Origin: an uncultured Campylobacterales bacterium
Lineage (GTDB): Bacteria; Campylobacterota; Campylobacteria; Campylobacterales; Arcobacteraceae
Direction of reading: 5' to 3'
Length of the DNA: 64,000 bases
Assembly: GCA_947494995.1 (NCBI GenBank)
Contig: CANLWY010000001.1
Span: 434,001 to 498,000, forward strand
Part shown: positions 29,178 through 37,041 of the stretch, piece by piece
How the letters are laid out: each line of letters begins with the position of its first letter
Position numbering within the stretch: the stretch's first letter is position 1
Translations under genes and position numbers: made by a program
Notes under the pieces: generated by a model
Database searches by the model: none
Told to the model about the DNA's origin: nothing
Seen by the model: only the letters and a program-made list of their open reading frames with translations

Positions 29178-29880
29178 TTTTCTTTTTTGCAATTACTATA
29201 AATCCTATAGCTTCTCTTTCCCATTCTTTATCAAGTTTATCTAATAAAGGAGCAAAAAGTTGAGTAGTTATCCATATAGGAATAAAAGGTAATGCTAATG
29301 TGTACATTAAGGGTTTAGGAAGTTGATAGATTAATCTTGCTAAAAAATAATTAAATTTTAAAGCACTTGTTGTAAAAAAACCAGATTGAGGTATTACCTC
29401 AATCTCATTAAAACCAGCTTTTTTTAACATATATTTTAAACCATAAGGTGTATATCTAAAATAGTCATATGGAGCTTCATGAATATGCCATTGCCAAGGA
29501 ACTTGTAACATAAGTGCACCTTCAACTTTTAATATTCTATAAGATTCATTTAAAAATGTTTGAGGTTCACAAAGATGTTCTATTACAGAAAAAGATATTA
29601 ATGTATCTGCATAATTATCTGGAAGTTCAATTTTTTTATTAAGGTTAGAATTTATATCAGCTTTTGAATCATGTAATGAATTTGTCCAATCTACACCAAT
29701 ATATTTATTTACATATTGTAAAAAGTAATCTTTGTAGGGTGTCTCTCCACATCCAAGATCTACTAAGGTACCTTTATATAAATAATTAAAATGATTCAAA
29801 TTTTTTTTAATGATATTATATATTAACCAGTTATGAATATTTCTATTTTTATGGTTTTTTACAGGATTAATTTTAGACAC
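29167..29880 (-). CDS. Class I SAM-dependent methyltransferase
   Basis: 237 residues. Motif I for S-adenosylmethionine is LVDLGCGETPYKDYF, motif II region YIGVDWTNS, and SFSVIEHLCEPQTFLNE gives the post-motif (Methyltransf_11 type). The C-terminal third has a hydrophobic stretch (LPKPLMYTLALPFIPIWI) that may bind the membrane. Overlaps the second methyltransferase gene by 8 bases. Likely acts on a sugar of the glycan made here (inference). Confidence 0.82.
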   Translation of the reverse strand: MSKINPVKNHKNRNIHNWLIYNIIKKNLNHFNYLYKGTLVDLGCGETPYKDYFLQYVNKYIGVDWTNSLHDSKADINSNLNKKIELPDNYADTLISFSVIEHLCEPQTFLNESYRILKVEGALMLQVPWQWHIHEAPYDYFRYTPYGLKYMLKKAGFNEIEVIPQSGFFTTSALKFNYFLARLIYQLPKPLMYTLALPFIPIWITTQLFAPLLDKLDKEWEREAIGFIVIAKKKNDK

Positions 29881-30628
29881 TTGATGTATTTCCTTTTTGT
29901 GCTGTTACAATATATCCATCTCCAAAGTCAAATTTATAAAATAGTTTTTGTAAAAGAATAAATGGAAACAATACTTTTTCATTAAATAAAAATTTAAATT
30001 TCCTTTCAATAAGGTCTCTTTCGATACCTGATTTAATACTACTTTCACGATTGTCAATATTACTTGTCTTTGGTCTTAAAGTGTTAATAATATTTTTAAT
30101 GAGTCTTGTAATGTTTCCAAGTGGAAAACCATAATTTATTAAAGTAATATTTATATATCCAGTCTCTTTTAACAGGTTAATTAATTCATCTTTTTCATAT
30201 CGCCTAAAATGACCAACTCTTTCATCTTCTTTAGAGAATTTTGATTTATGAGCAGGAACACTTATTGTTATTGTTCCATCATTTTTTAAGAATTTACTCC
30301 ATTTAATAAGTTCTTTTTTATCATTTTCTATATGTTCTAAAACTTCAAAAGCAAATATATAATCAAATTTTAAATCTTTAATTTGTTCCAAAGAGTCAAT
30401 AGTAGTGATGTTTGAATATTCTTTTAAATTCTCTTTTAGAGTTGCTACTGTTCTTGAATCAATATCATAAGCATATCCTGAAAAATTTTTTTCTAAAAAA
30501 TATTTAGTAAAATCACCTGTTCCTGCTCCAAATTCAATAAAATCTCCTGAAGTAAAATTTTTTAATAAGTCTTTTAAAGCATTAAATCTCAAAATATGTT
30601 TAGGTGTTTTATTCCAGGTTTTACCCAT
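29873..30628 (-). CDS. Class I SAM-dependent methyltransferase
   Basis: 251 residues, with SAM motif I FIEFGAGTGDFTKYF, the acidic motif II YDIDSRTV and FAFEVLEHIENDKKEL. The region TISVPAHKSKFSKEDERVGH is common in lipid-linked or glycan-modifying members. It overlaps the GT4 gene start side by 8 bases and the other methyltransferase by 8 bases, so the three are translationally linked. Substrate unknown. Confidence 0.82.
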   Translation of the reverse strand: MGKTWNKTPKHILRFNALKDLLKNFTSGDFIEFGAGTGDFTKYFLEKNFSGYAYDIDSRTVATLKENLKEYSNITTIDSLEQIKDLKFDYIFAFEVLEHIENDKKELIKWSKFLKNDGTITISVPAHKSKFSKEDERVGHFRRYEKDELINLLKETGYINITLINYGFPLGNITRLIKNIINTLRPKTSNIDNRESSIKSGIERDLIERKFKFLFNEKVLFPFILLQKLFYKFDFGDGYIVTAQKGNTSSV

Positions 30629-31808
30629 GTATTTCCTTTATTACTTTGTAATATTTTTCAACAATATTTTCATAAGAGTACTCTTCAGCTGTTTTTAGCG
30701 CATTTAATTTAAGTTTTTTTAATTCACTTGGGTTATTAATTAATGTTTCAATTTCCCCACTAAGCATTTTCACATTATTTTGCTCTATAAGAATTGAATT
30801 ATAATCATTTTTTGCAACATCGGTAATTCCTCCAGCATCGGTTGTTATAATAGCTAATCCCATAGCCATAGCTTCAAGCAGTACAGTAGGTAAACCTTCA
30901 CTATCATATGAAAGGTCAATTGAAGGCAAAATGAAAACTTTAGATAATGACATATATTCTACAATTTGTTCATGGGTGAGTGAACCTGTGAAAGTTACTG
31001 ATTTATTTAAATTGTATTCTGTAGTTCTTTTTTGAAGAGAATTTTTTAATGTACCACTACCAATGATAATAACATTAAGGTGCAAATCTTTTAGTGATAA
31101 TTCTTTAATCGCATCTATTAATATTTGCACACCTTTTTTTTCTTCTAAACGACCAACAAAAATTAAGTCATACTTTTTCTTTTCAATCTCTTTGTTATTA
31201 TTAAATTTATCAATATCGACACCCATTGGTATAGTATTGAATTTTAAATTTTTTCTAGATATTTCAGCAAGTGTTTTTTTTACGTAACTACTAACAGCAA
31301 TAGTTTTAGTGGCATTATTCATAACAAAATTACCAATTCTTTTTAAAATTGAGTTACTGTTTAAAAGTTTGGCATCCCCACCATGGGAGATTATATATAT
31401 TTTAATCTCTTTTTTTAATAGTTTCTTTGCAAACACTGCTATTAAACCTTGAGGAACAATCCAATTTGCAAGTATAATATCTATATCATACTTTTTTATT
31501 AGTTTAAGAATAGCAATAAATTGAAAAAACATTAAGAAAGGTATTAATAAAATTAAAAAAGGGTTCTTTTTAATTTTATTAACTATTCCATTCCCTGAAA
31601 TTAGTTCATATTTTTCAAAAAAGTATTTATACCTAAAGATTGTAATATTATCTAGTGTATCTTTTGTTTCAAGTCCATAACTGTGAGGAGTTAAGACTAT
31701 GGGAGTTACTTCTTTTTTCTTAAATCCTTTGCATAAATCATGAACAAACCTAGGTGAAGTATCTTTATGGGATTTTGGGTATGTTGTAGTTGTAACTAAT
31801 ATATTCAT
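30621..31808 (-). CDS. Glycosyltransferase family 4
   Basis: 395-residue GT-B enzyme. The N-terminal domain begins ILVTTTTYPKSHKDTSPRFV; the C-terminal nucleotide-sugar domain has LIFVGRLEEKKGVQILIDAI and the EX7E motif in PSIDLSYDSEGLPTVLLEAM. A hydrophobic patch near residues 85-105 could attach it to the inner membrane. Likely adds a sugar to a lipid-linked glycan on the cytoplasmic side. Part of the overlapping run with the methyltransferases. Confidence 0.88.
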   Translation of the reverse strand: MNILVTTTTYPKSHKDTSPRFVHDLCKGFKKKEVTPIVLTPHSYGLETKDTLDNITIFRYKYFFEKYELISGNGIVNKIKKNPFLILLIPFLMFFQFIAILKLIKKYDIDIILANWIVPQGLIAVFAKKLLKKEIKIYIISHGGDAKLLNSNSILKRIGNFVMNNATKTIAVSSYVKKTLAEISRKNLKFNTIPMGVDIDKFNNNKEIEKKKYDLIFVGRLEEKKGVQILIDAIKELSLKDLHLNVIIIGSGTLKNSLQKRTTEYNLNKSVTFTGSLTHEQIVEYMSLSKVFILPSIDLSYDSEGLPTVLLEAMAMGLAIITTDAGGITDVAKNDYNSILIEQNNVKMLSGEIETLINNPSELKKLKLNALKTAEEYSYENIVEKYYKVIKEIHG

Positions 31809-31818
31809 ATAATTTAAT

Positions 31819-32742
31819 TTAATTTATTTTGTTCTTTAACTCTTCTAAGAGTTTTCTATTTACAGCTAAGAGGTCTGCTACAAATGCTATTAAACCTGTT
31901 TGAACCCCCATGCCCATTAAAACACCAGATAATATTACTGATTGAACATGCCCATTTCCTTCACCTATTAACCAAAAGTATAGAAATCTAAGACCTATTA
32001 GAAATCCTATTGTAAATAGAATTAAAGCTATACTCATAAAAAATTTAAAGGGTTTATAAACTACAAATATTCTTATTATTGTAATGATTGATTTTTTTAT
32101 ATAATCAGGCATACTTTTCAATAGTCTTGATGGTCTTAAATCTTCATTTGTTCTAATAGGAATTGATGTTATAGCCATGTTTTTTTGACCTGCTTGAATT
32201 ATCGTTTCTAGGGTATACGTATAGTTATTATATACATTTAATTGTTTAGCGCATTCATAACTCATAGCCCTAAATCCACTTGGAGCATCAGGTATGTTTG
32301 TTCCACTGGCTTTTCTAACCACCCATGAACCTAATTTTTGAAGAATCTTTTTTATTGAAGAGAAGTGCTCAGTATTGGCAATAGGCCTTTCACCTATAAC
32401 ATAATCTGCTTCCTTTTTTAATATAGGTTTAACAAGTTTAGGAATATCATCTGCATTATATTGATTGTCAGCATCAGTATTTACGATAATATCAGCTTTA
32501 AGTTCAATACATTTTTTTATTCCAGCAATAAATGCTTTTGCAAGACCTTGATTCTTTGTAAAGTTAACTATATGGTGTACACCATGTTGCTTCGCAACTT
32601 CTACAGTCTTATCACTACTTCCATCATTTATTATTAACCATTCTACTTTTTCAAAACCATCTATTTTTGTGGGTAATGCATTGAGTGTAATGGCTAGTGT
32701 ATCAGCTTCATTATAGCAGGGAATTTGGATTATTAATTTCAT
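31819..32742 (-). CDS. Glycosyltransferase family 2, DPM1/polyprenyl-phosphate-sugar synthase-like
   Basis: 307 residues. GT2 core: IQIPCYNEADTLAITLN, LIINDGSSDKTVEVA and the metal-binding DADNQYNADDIPKL. Two C-terminal hydrophobic helices (about 228-250 and 265-290) are typical of enzymes that load a sugar on undecaprenyl phosphate. With GtrA and the GT-C-like proteins this forms a complete load-flip-transfer set (inference). It is the first gene of the minus-strand glycan run. Confidence 0.85.
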   Translation of the reverse strand: MKLIIQIPCYNEADTLAITLNALPTKIDGFEKVEWLIINDGSSDKTVEVAKQHGVHHIVNFTKNQGLAKAFIAGIKKCIELKADIIVNTDADNQYNADDIPKLVKPILKKEADYVIGERPIANTEHFSSIKKILQKLGSWVVRKASGTNIPDAPSGFRAMSYECAKQLNVYNNYTYTLETIIQAGQKNMAITSIPIRTNEDLRPSRLLKSMPDYIKKSIITIIRIFVVYKPFKFFMSIALILFTIGFLIGLRFLYFWLIGEGNGHVQSVILSGVLMGMGVQTGLIAFVADLLAVNRKLLEELKNKIN

Positions 32743-32830
32743 AAGGGGATAAGAGTCCTTTTAAATATAATTTTTATTGTATATAATTATATTATATTAG
32801 CTTTAACTAAAAAAAGTTATTAAGAGCTAC

Positions 32831-33376
32831 TTATATAATACTCTTTAGTTTCTCAACACAAAGTCCCATCGCAGTACTTTCATACCCTTTGACACTTTTA
32901 ATATATGCTTTACAAAAACCTTCAACCATAATAGCTCCTGCTTTTCCAAAACATTCACCTGATTTTATATACTCTTCCATATGATTTTTATCAAATTCAG
33001 TAAATTCATAAGTTGTAATTGAGATATCAATTACCTCTTTCTCTTTTGATTTAAAAATCATACAAGTTATAACTGAAGTTTCACTTCCACTTTGAAGTTC
33101 TAACATTCTTCTTGCATCATCTTCATCTTTTGCTTTTCTTAAAAGCTTATCATTTGATGTTACAACAGAGTCTGCAACTAGTAAAGGCATATCTTCACAG
33201 CCATATTTTTTGATTAGTTCCTTATATTTTCCTAGTGTCGCTTCATATACAAATGTTTTTGGATTTTTTGTTTTAATTGAGTCTTCATCAAAGTTTCCAC
33301 CATTTTGTACAAAATTTATACTATGAGATTTTAAAATAAGAGCTCTTGTAGGAGAGTTTGAACCAAGTCTAATCAC
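32831..33376 (-). CDS. maf: Maf-like nucleotide pyrophosphatase
   Basis: Maf/Ham1-fold house-cleaning enzyme that hydrolyses non-canonical or pyrimidine NTPs. 181 residues, with the N-terminal LGSNSPTRALIL (Maf S-x-R motif), the catalytic Asp in LLVADSVV and KAGAIMVEGF near the C-terminus. The start is GTG preceded by AAAGG. In C. jejuni maf adjoins alaS (from memory); here about 5.6 kb lies between them. Confidence 0.88.
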   Translation of the reverse strand: MIRLGSNSPTRALILKSHSINFVQNGGNFDEDSIKTKNPKTFVYEATLGKYKELIKKYGCEDMPLLVADSVVTSNDKLLRKAKDEDDARRMLELQSGSETSVITCMIFKSKEKEVIDISITTYEFTEFDKNHMEEYIKSGECFGKAGAIMVEGFCKAYIKSVKGYESTAMGLCVEKLKSII

Positions 33377-33428
33377 TAAGTACCTTTATATTTTTTGATA
33401 ATTTTATCTAAACAGAGATAATATTGAG

Positions 33429-33434
33429 TATAAT
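33429..33434 (+). promoter_or_regulatory. -10 box immediately before the 33441 gene
   Basis: A perfect TATAAT ends 6 bases before the ATG. If used, transcription would begin at or next to the start codon, giving a leaderless mRNA; no ribosome site is visible before that ATG. Confidence 0.45.
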
Positions 33435-33440
33435 TTTAAA

Positions 33441-34721
33441 ATGAAAATAGAAAAACTATCTGGAATTTTAATCTTTATTTCCTTTTTAATTACAATTTAT
33501 AGTTACTTTTTTGATAAAGAAATATTTATATATTCTGGTATTTTTGCGTGGATATCTTTAATTCTTTTATTTAAAACAGCTTTAAATATAAAACTTTTGG
33601 TTGTACTTCTAATCCTTTCATGCTCTCTTTTTTCATATAGTTATCTAAATGGTTTTAAAATAGAGTTTGCAAGAGCTATTTTAGTAAATCAATATTTACT
33701 TACTCTTTTGATTGGAGTGGGTTTTTTAAGGCTTATAGCAACACCTAAAAGTGAAAAGGTAAAAAAATTACCCAGGGGTAAAAAATCGTTTTTAAAAACA
33801 TATTTAGGAATACATCTTTTTGGTTCAGTTATAAATCTATCTTCTTTAATTTTAGTTGCTGATAAGTTTTATAAAAAAGCACCACTTACAAATCTGCAGA
33901 TTGTTGTACTTACAAGAGCCTTTTCATCTGATGCCTATTGGTCACCTTTTTTTGTAGCTTTTGCAGCAGCAATTACCTATGCTCCAAATTTATCAACTTC
34001 AATAATCTTAAGTACAGGACTTATTCTAGCTTTAGTAGCTTTTTTAATTACTTATATTGAAGTTCAAAATAAGTATGACTTAAATGAGTTTAGAGGTTAT
34101 CCAATACATTTTGAAACTTTGTATCTTCCTTTTTTATTAGCTTTAATAGTTTTAATTACAAACTATTATTATCCAAATTTGAAGGTAATACTTCTAATAT
34201 CTCTTTTTTCTTTTTTATTAACAGTTTTTATTTTTCCTATGAAAGTTGGTATTTTTCAAGCAATAAAAAAATTGAATATACATGTAACACAAGAACTTCC
34301 AAAGATGAAGAATGAACTTGCTCTTTTTTTGATTGCTGGTATGTTTGGCGTGAGTATAAGCTCTGTTTTAGTTGGACTTGAGGTAGAACTACCTTTTCGC
34401 GAGTTTAATGGCTTGACTGCTTCTATATTACTTTTTATTCTTATCTTTTTATCTTTTATGGGAATTCATCCTATTATATCAATTGCAATTATTGGAAATT
34501 GGATGGATGAATTAAATCACACTCTTTTAGCTGTAACTTTTTTAATGTCTTGGTCAACGGCAGTCTCTACTTCTCCTTTTAGTGGACTTAACCTAACTAT
34601 TCAAGGAAGATATAAATTAAAGGCTATAGATATATTTAAGATAAATATCCCTTATGCCATTAAGATGTATATTGTTTGTGTTATAATTTTGTTTTCTTTA
34701 TCAAACTACTTAGGATTATAA
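33441..34721 (+). CDS. Polytopic membrane protein, transporter-like, unknown substrate
   Basis: 426 residues with about twelve hydrophobic segments. Two half-membrane-like polar motifs recur: SSDAYWSPFFVAFAAAIT near residue 165 and SWSTAVSTSPFSGLNLTIQG near residue 385, each with SPF, which suggests an inverted-repeat transporter such as those of the ion transporter superfamily. I do not recognise the family. A directly adjoining AEC transporter gene follows with no gap. No Shine-Dalgarno sequence is evident. Confidence 0.7.
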   Translation: MKIEKLSGILIFISFLITIYSYFFDKEIFIYSGIFAWISLILLFKTALNIKLLVVLLILSCSLFSYSYLNGFKIEFARAILVNQYLLTLLIGVGFLRLIATPKSEKVKKLPRGKKSFLKTYLGIHLFGSVINLSSLILVADKFYKKAPLTNLQIVVLTRAFSSDAYWSPFFVAFAAAITYAPNLSTSIILSTGLILALVAFLITYIEVQNKYDLNEFRGYPIHFETLYLPFLLALIVLITNYYYPNLKVILLISLFSFLLTVFIFPMKVGIFQAIKKLNIHVTQELPKMKNELALFLIAGMFGVSISSVLVGLEVELPFREFNGLTASILLFILIFLSFMGIHPIISIAIIGNWMDELNHTLLAVTFLMSWSTAVSTSPFSGLNLTIQGRYKLKAIDIFKINIPYAIKMYIVCVIILFSLSNYLGL

Positions 34722-35648
34722 TTGAATATTTTTTTTACAATACTTGCAAAAGTAGCGCCACTTTATGCAAATATTTTTATAGGCTATATTTTAGCTAGAT
34801 ATTTTAAAGTAAGAAGAGATTGGGTTGCTTGGCTTTTGATTTATATTTTAGGTCCAGTTGTAATCTTCTTTGCAGTTTTGTCAATAGAGATAAATATGCA
34901 ACTACTTTTTTTACCTATTTTTATATTTGTTTTTGGAAGTAGTATAGCTTTTTATATTCTAAATAGATATAAAAATGAGTGGAGTGATTCAAGTGTAAAT
35001 ACTTTAGCTTTTACTTGTGGAACAGGAAATACAGGATATTTTGGTATTCCTCTTGCTATGATTCTATTAGAACCTAGTGCTGCAAATATCTTTATCTTTG
35101 GTACTTTAGCTTCTCTTCTATATGAAAATACTACAGGCTTCTATGTTACTGCAAAGGGAGCTTTTACAGCACGTCAATCTATTATGAAAGTTTTAAAGTT
35201 ACCTCTTTTGTATGCTTTTATTGCGGGAGTTTCTTTTAATATAGTAGGTTTTAGAACACCTGATTTTATTATTCCATATTTTGAAAATTTAAAATGGATA
35301 TTTGGAATACTTGGTATGATGATGTTGGGAATGGGAATGAAAGGTTTCAATCTTCATGAAGATTTTGATAAAAAGTATATAAAAATCTCTTATTTTTTTA
35401 AATTTATTTTTTGGCCAGGAGTTGTTTTATCAATAATTTTTGTAGATAAAACTTTTATAGGATTTTTAAATGAAGAGATTTATAAGGTTATGTTCTTATT
35501 TTCAATTGTACCACTTGCAGGTAATACTGTAACTTTAGCAGTTCTTCTTAAAGCAAATCCAGAAAAAGCCTCTTTTACAGTACTTCTTTCAACTTTAGTT
35601 TCAGTTGTATATATTCCTGTAGTTTTAGCTTTTTATGGAGGATTTTAG
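34722..35648 (+). CDS. AEC-family (auxin efflux carrier-like) transporter
   Basis: 308 residues with about ten hydrophobic segments in two halves. Family features: FIGYILARYF near the N-terminus, TLAFTCGTGNTGYFGIPLAMIL in the first half, and VPLAGNTVTLAVLLKANPEKAS in the second. Bacterial AEC proteins often carry malate, malonate or similar anions, but the substrate cannot be read here. Start is TTG directly after the previous stop. The stop abuts, with no gap, the stop of the converging NlpC/P60 gene. Confidence 0.82.
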   Translation: MNIFFTILAKVAPLYANIFIGYILARYFKVRRDWVAWLLIYILGPVVIFFAVLSIEINMQLLFLPIFIFVFGSSIAFYILNRYKNEWSDSSVNTLAFTCGTGNTGYFGIPLAMILLEPSAANIFIFGTLASLLYENTTGFYVTAKGAFTARQSIMKVLKLPLLYAFIAGVSFNIVGFRTPDFIIPYFENLKWIFGILGMMMLGMGMKGFNLHEDFDKKYIKISYFFKFIFWPGVVLSIIFVDKTFIGFLNEEIYKVMFLFSIVPLAGNTVTLAVLLKANPEKASFTVLLSTLVSVVYIPVVLAFYGGF

Positions 35649-36230
35649 TTAATCAAAAATCCTTCTTGAAGTCCAATATTTTCTTTTATAGTAGGGTTTA
35701 TCAAGTTTTGTAAATTTTACACCTTTTATTGATGCATGCATAAAACTTCCATCTCCCATATAAACTCCAACATGTCTATCTCTTACCCCTGTTTTAAAAA
35801 AAACTAAATCTCCCATTTCTAATTCAGATCTTTTTACGTGTTTTCCAACTTTCACTTGGGTTAGTGTTGTTCTAGGGATTTTTACATCAAATTTTTCTTT
35901 AAAAATTCTTTGAGTAAAAGCTGAACAATCAATTCCTTTTTTTGAGTTTCCACCATATTTATATTTTACATTTTTCCATTCTTTATAGAACTCCATAAGT
36001 GCTTGGTTCATATCAAGTGAATCAGAACTATTTGTTTGACTATTCTGTTCATCAAGCATCTTCTTGTACTCTTTTGGTGTTATAATTGGTTCATATTTAA
36101 CTTCATTTGTTACCTTATGCTTTGAAGCATTTTTTTCAATTAGGTAATCACTTTGCACATAAGTGTTTGTTCCAGTACATCCTGAAAATAGTGCAATACA
36201 AGTTAATACAAAAATCGAACTTTTTAACAT
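35649..36230 (-). CDS. NlpC/P60-family peptidoglycan hydrolase, lipoprotein
   Basis: 193 residues with a lipoprotein signal (lipobox LFSGC, Cys18), a 70-residue linker, and a C-terminal NlpC/P60 domain. The catalytic Cys is in KKGIDCSAFTQRIF and the His in RDRHVGVYMGD. Such enzymes cleave the D-Glu to diaminopimelate bond of cell-wall stem peptides. It is one of two tandem paralogues, 14 bases apart. The longer linker sets it apart from its neighbour. Confidence 0.9.
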   Translation of the reverse strand: MLKSSIFVLTCIALFSGCTGTNTYVQSDYLIEKNASKHKVTNEVKYEPIITPKEYKKMLDEQNSQTNSSDSLDMNQALMEFYKEWKNVKYKYGGNSKKGIDCSAFTQRIFKEKFDVKIPRTTLTQVKVGKHVKRSELEMGDLVFFKTGVRDRHVGVYMGDGSFMHASIKGVKFTKLDKPYYKRKYWTSRRIFD

Positions 36231-36244
36231 ATATAAATTACTCC

Positions 36245-36775
36245 TTATTGAATTACTCTTTTAATTTTCCAAAAATGTTTTGAATAATAGCTATTATCTA
36301 ATCTTGAAATTGTTACCCCTCTTTTTGTAGAGGCGTGTAAAAATTTACCACCTTCTAAATAGATACCAACATGTCTTGTTTTGTATCCAGTTTTGAAAAA
36401 AATCAAATCTCCCATCTCTAAATTGTTCATAGAGACATCTTCTCCAAATTTTGATTGAAGTGCAGTTGTTCTAGGTATAGTTATATTTAGTCTATCTTTA
36501 AATGTTCTTTGAACAAAAGCAGAACAATCTACACCCTTTTTGGTATTTCCTCCAAATTTATATTTAACACCTTTCCAATCATTATATTGCATATTTAGTG
36601 CCTTATAAAGTTGGTTATATGTTAGACTATCTTTTATTTGATAGTTATAGTTTGCTTTGATAGGAAAGCTTTTATCTTGTTTATACGAGTAGGCTTTTCT
36701 ACTGTTTTTTGATGAACAACCTTGTAAAACTATTAGAATTAAAAAGAAAAAAACTAGTAGATTTCTAAATTTCAT
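36245..36775 (-). CDS. NlpC/P60-family peptidoglycan hydrolase, lipoprotein, tandem paralogue
   Basis: 176 residues, lipobox VLQGC (Cys20), then a shorter linker and an NlpC/P60 domain with Cys in KKGVDCSAFVQRTF and His in KTRHVGIYLEG. The shared block WKGVKYKFGGNTKKG versus WKNVKYKYGGNSKKG in its neighbour shows recent common origin. Both are likely outer-membrane lipoproteins acting on peptidoglycan during growth or division. Confidence 0.9.
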   Translation of the reverse strand: MKFRNLLVFFFLILIVLQGCSSKNSRKAYSYKQDKSFPIKANYNYQIKDSLTYNQLYKALNMQYNDWKGVKYKFGGNTKKGVDCSAFVQRTFKDRLNITIPRTTALQSKFGEDVSMNNLEMGDLIFFKTGYKTRHVGIYLEGGKFLHASTKRGVTISRLDNSYYSKHFWKIKRVIQ

Positions 36776-36783
36776 AAACTTAC

Positions 36784-36811
36784 CTAAAATAAAACTTGAC
36801 CTTTATTTTAG
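36784..36811. repeat. Inverted repeat upstream of the NlpC/P60 pair
   Basis: CTAAAATAAA and TTTATTTTAG form a perfect 10 bp stem around ACTTGACC, 9 bases before the start of the NlpC gene on the minus strand. It may be an operator or leader hairpin. The remaining 230 bases to the cyclase gene are AT-rich with no gene and no clear structure. Confidence 0.45.
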
Positions 36812-37041
36812 CTTAAAATTACTTAGAAATCAAACATATATACTTTCTTTGTAAAGATAGATATAAGATAAGTTTAATGAATTAAAAGTTTTTTCTTGTT
36901 TTAGAAAACTTTGCTTTTTTACTTAGCAACTTTGTGTTATTTTTGATATGCAAGTTTCATACTATATAAATATTTAGAGGTGTAAGTGATTAACTTTTGT
37001 TATTAATGTAATGTAAAAGTAATCTGTGATAACGTTTAAGT

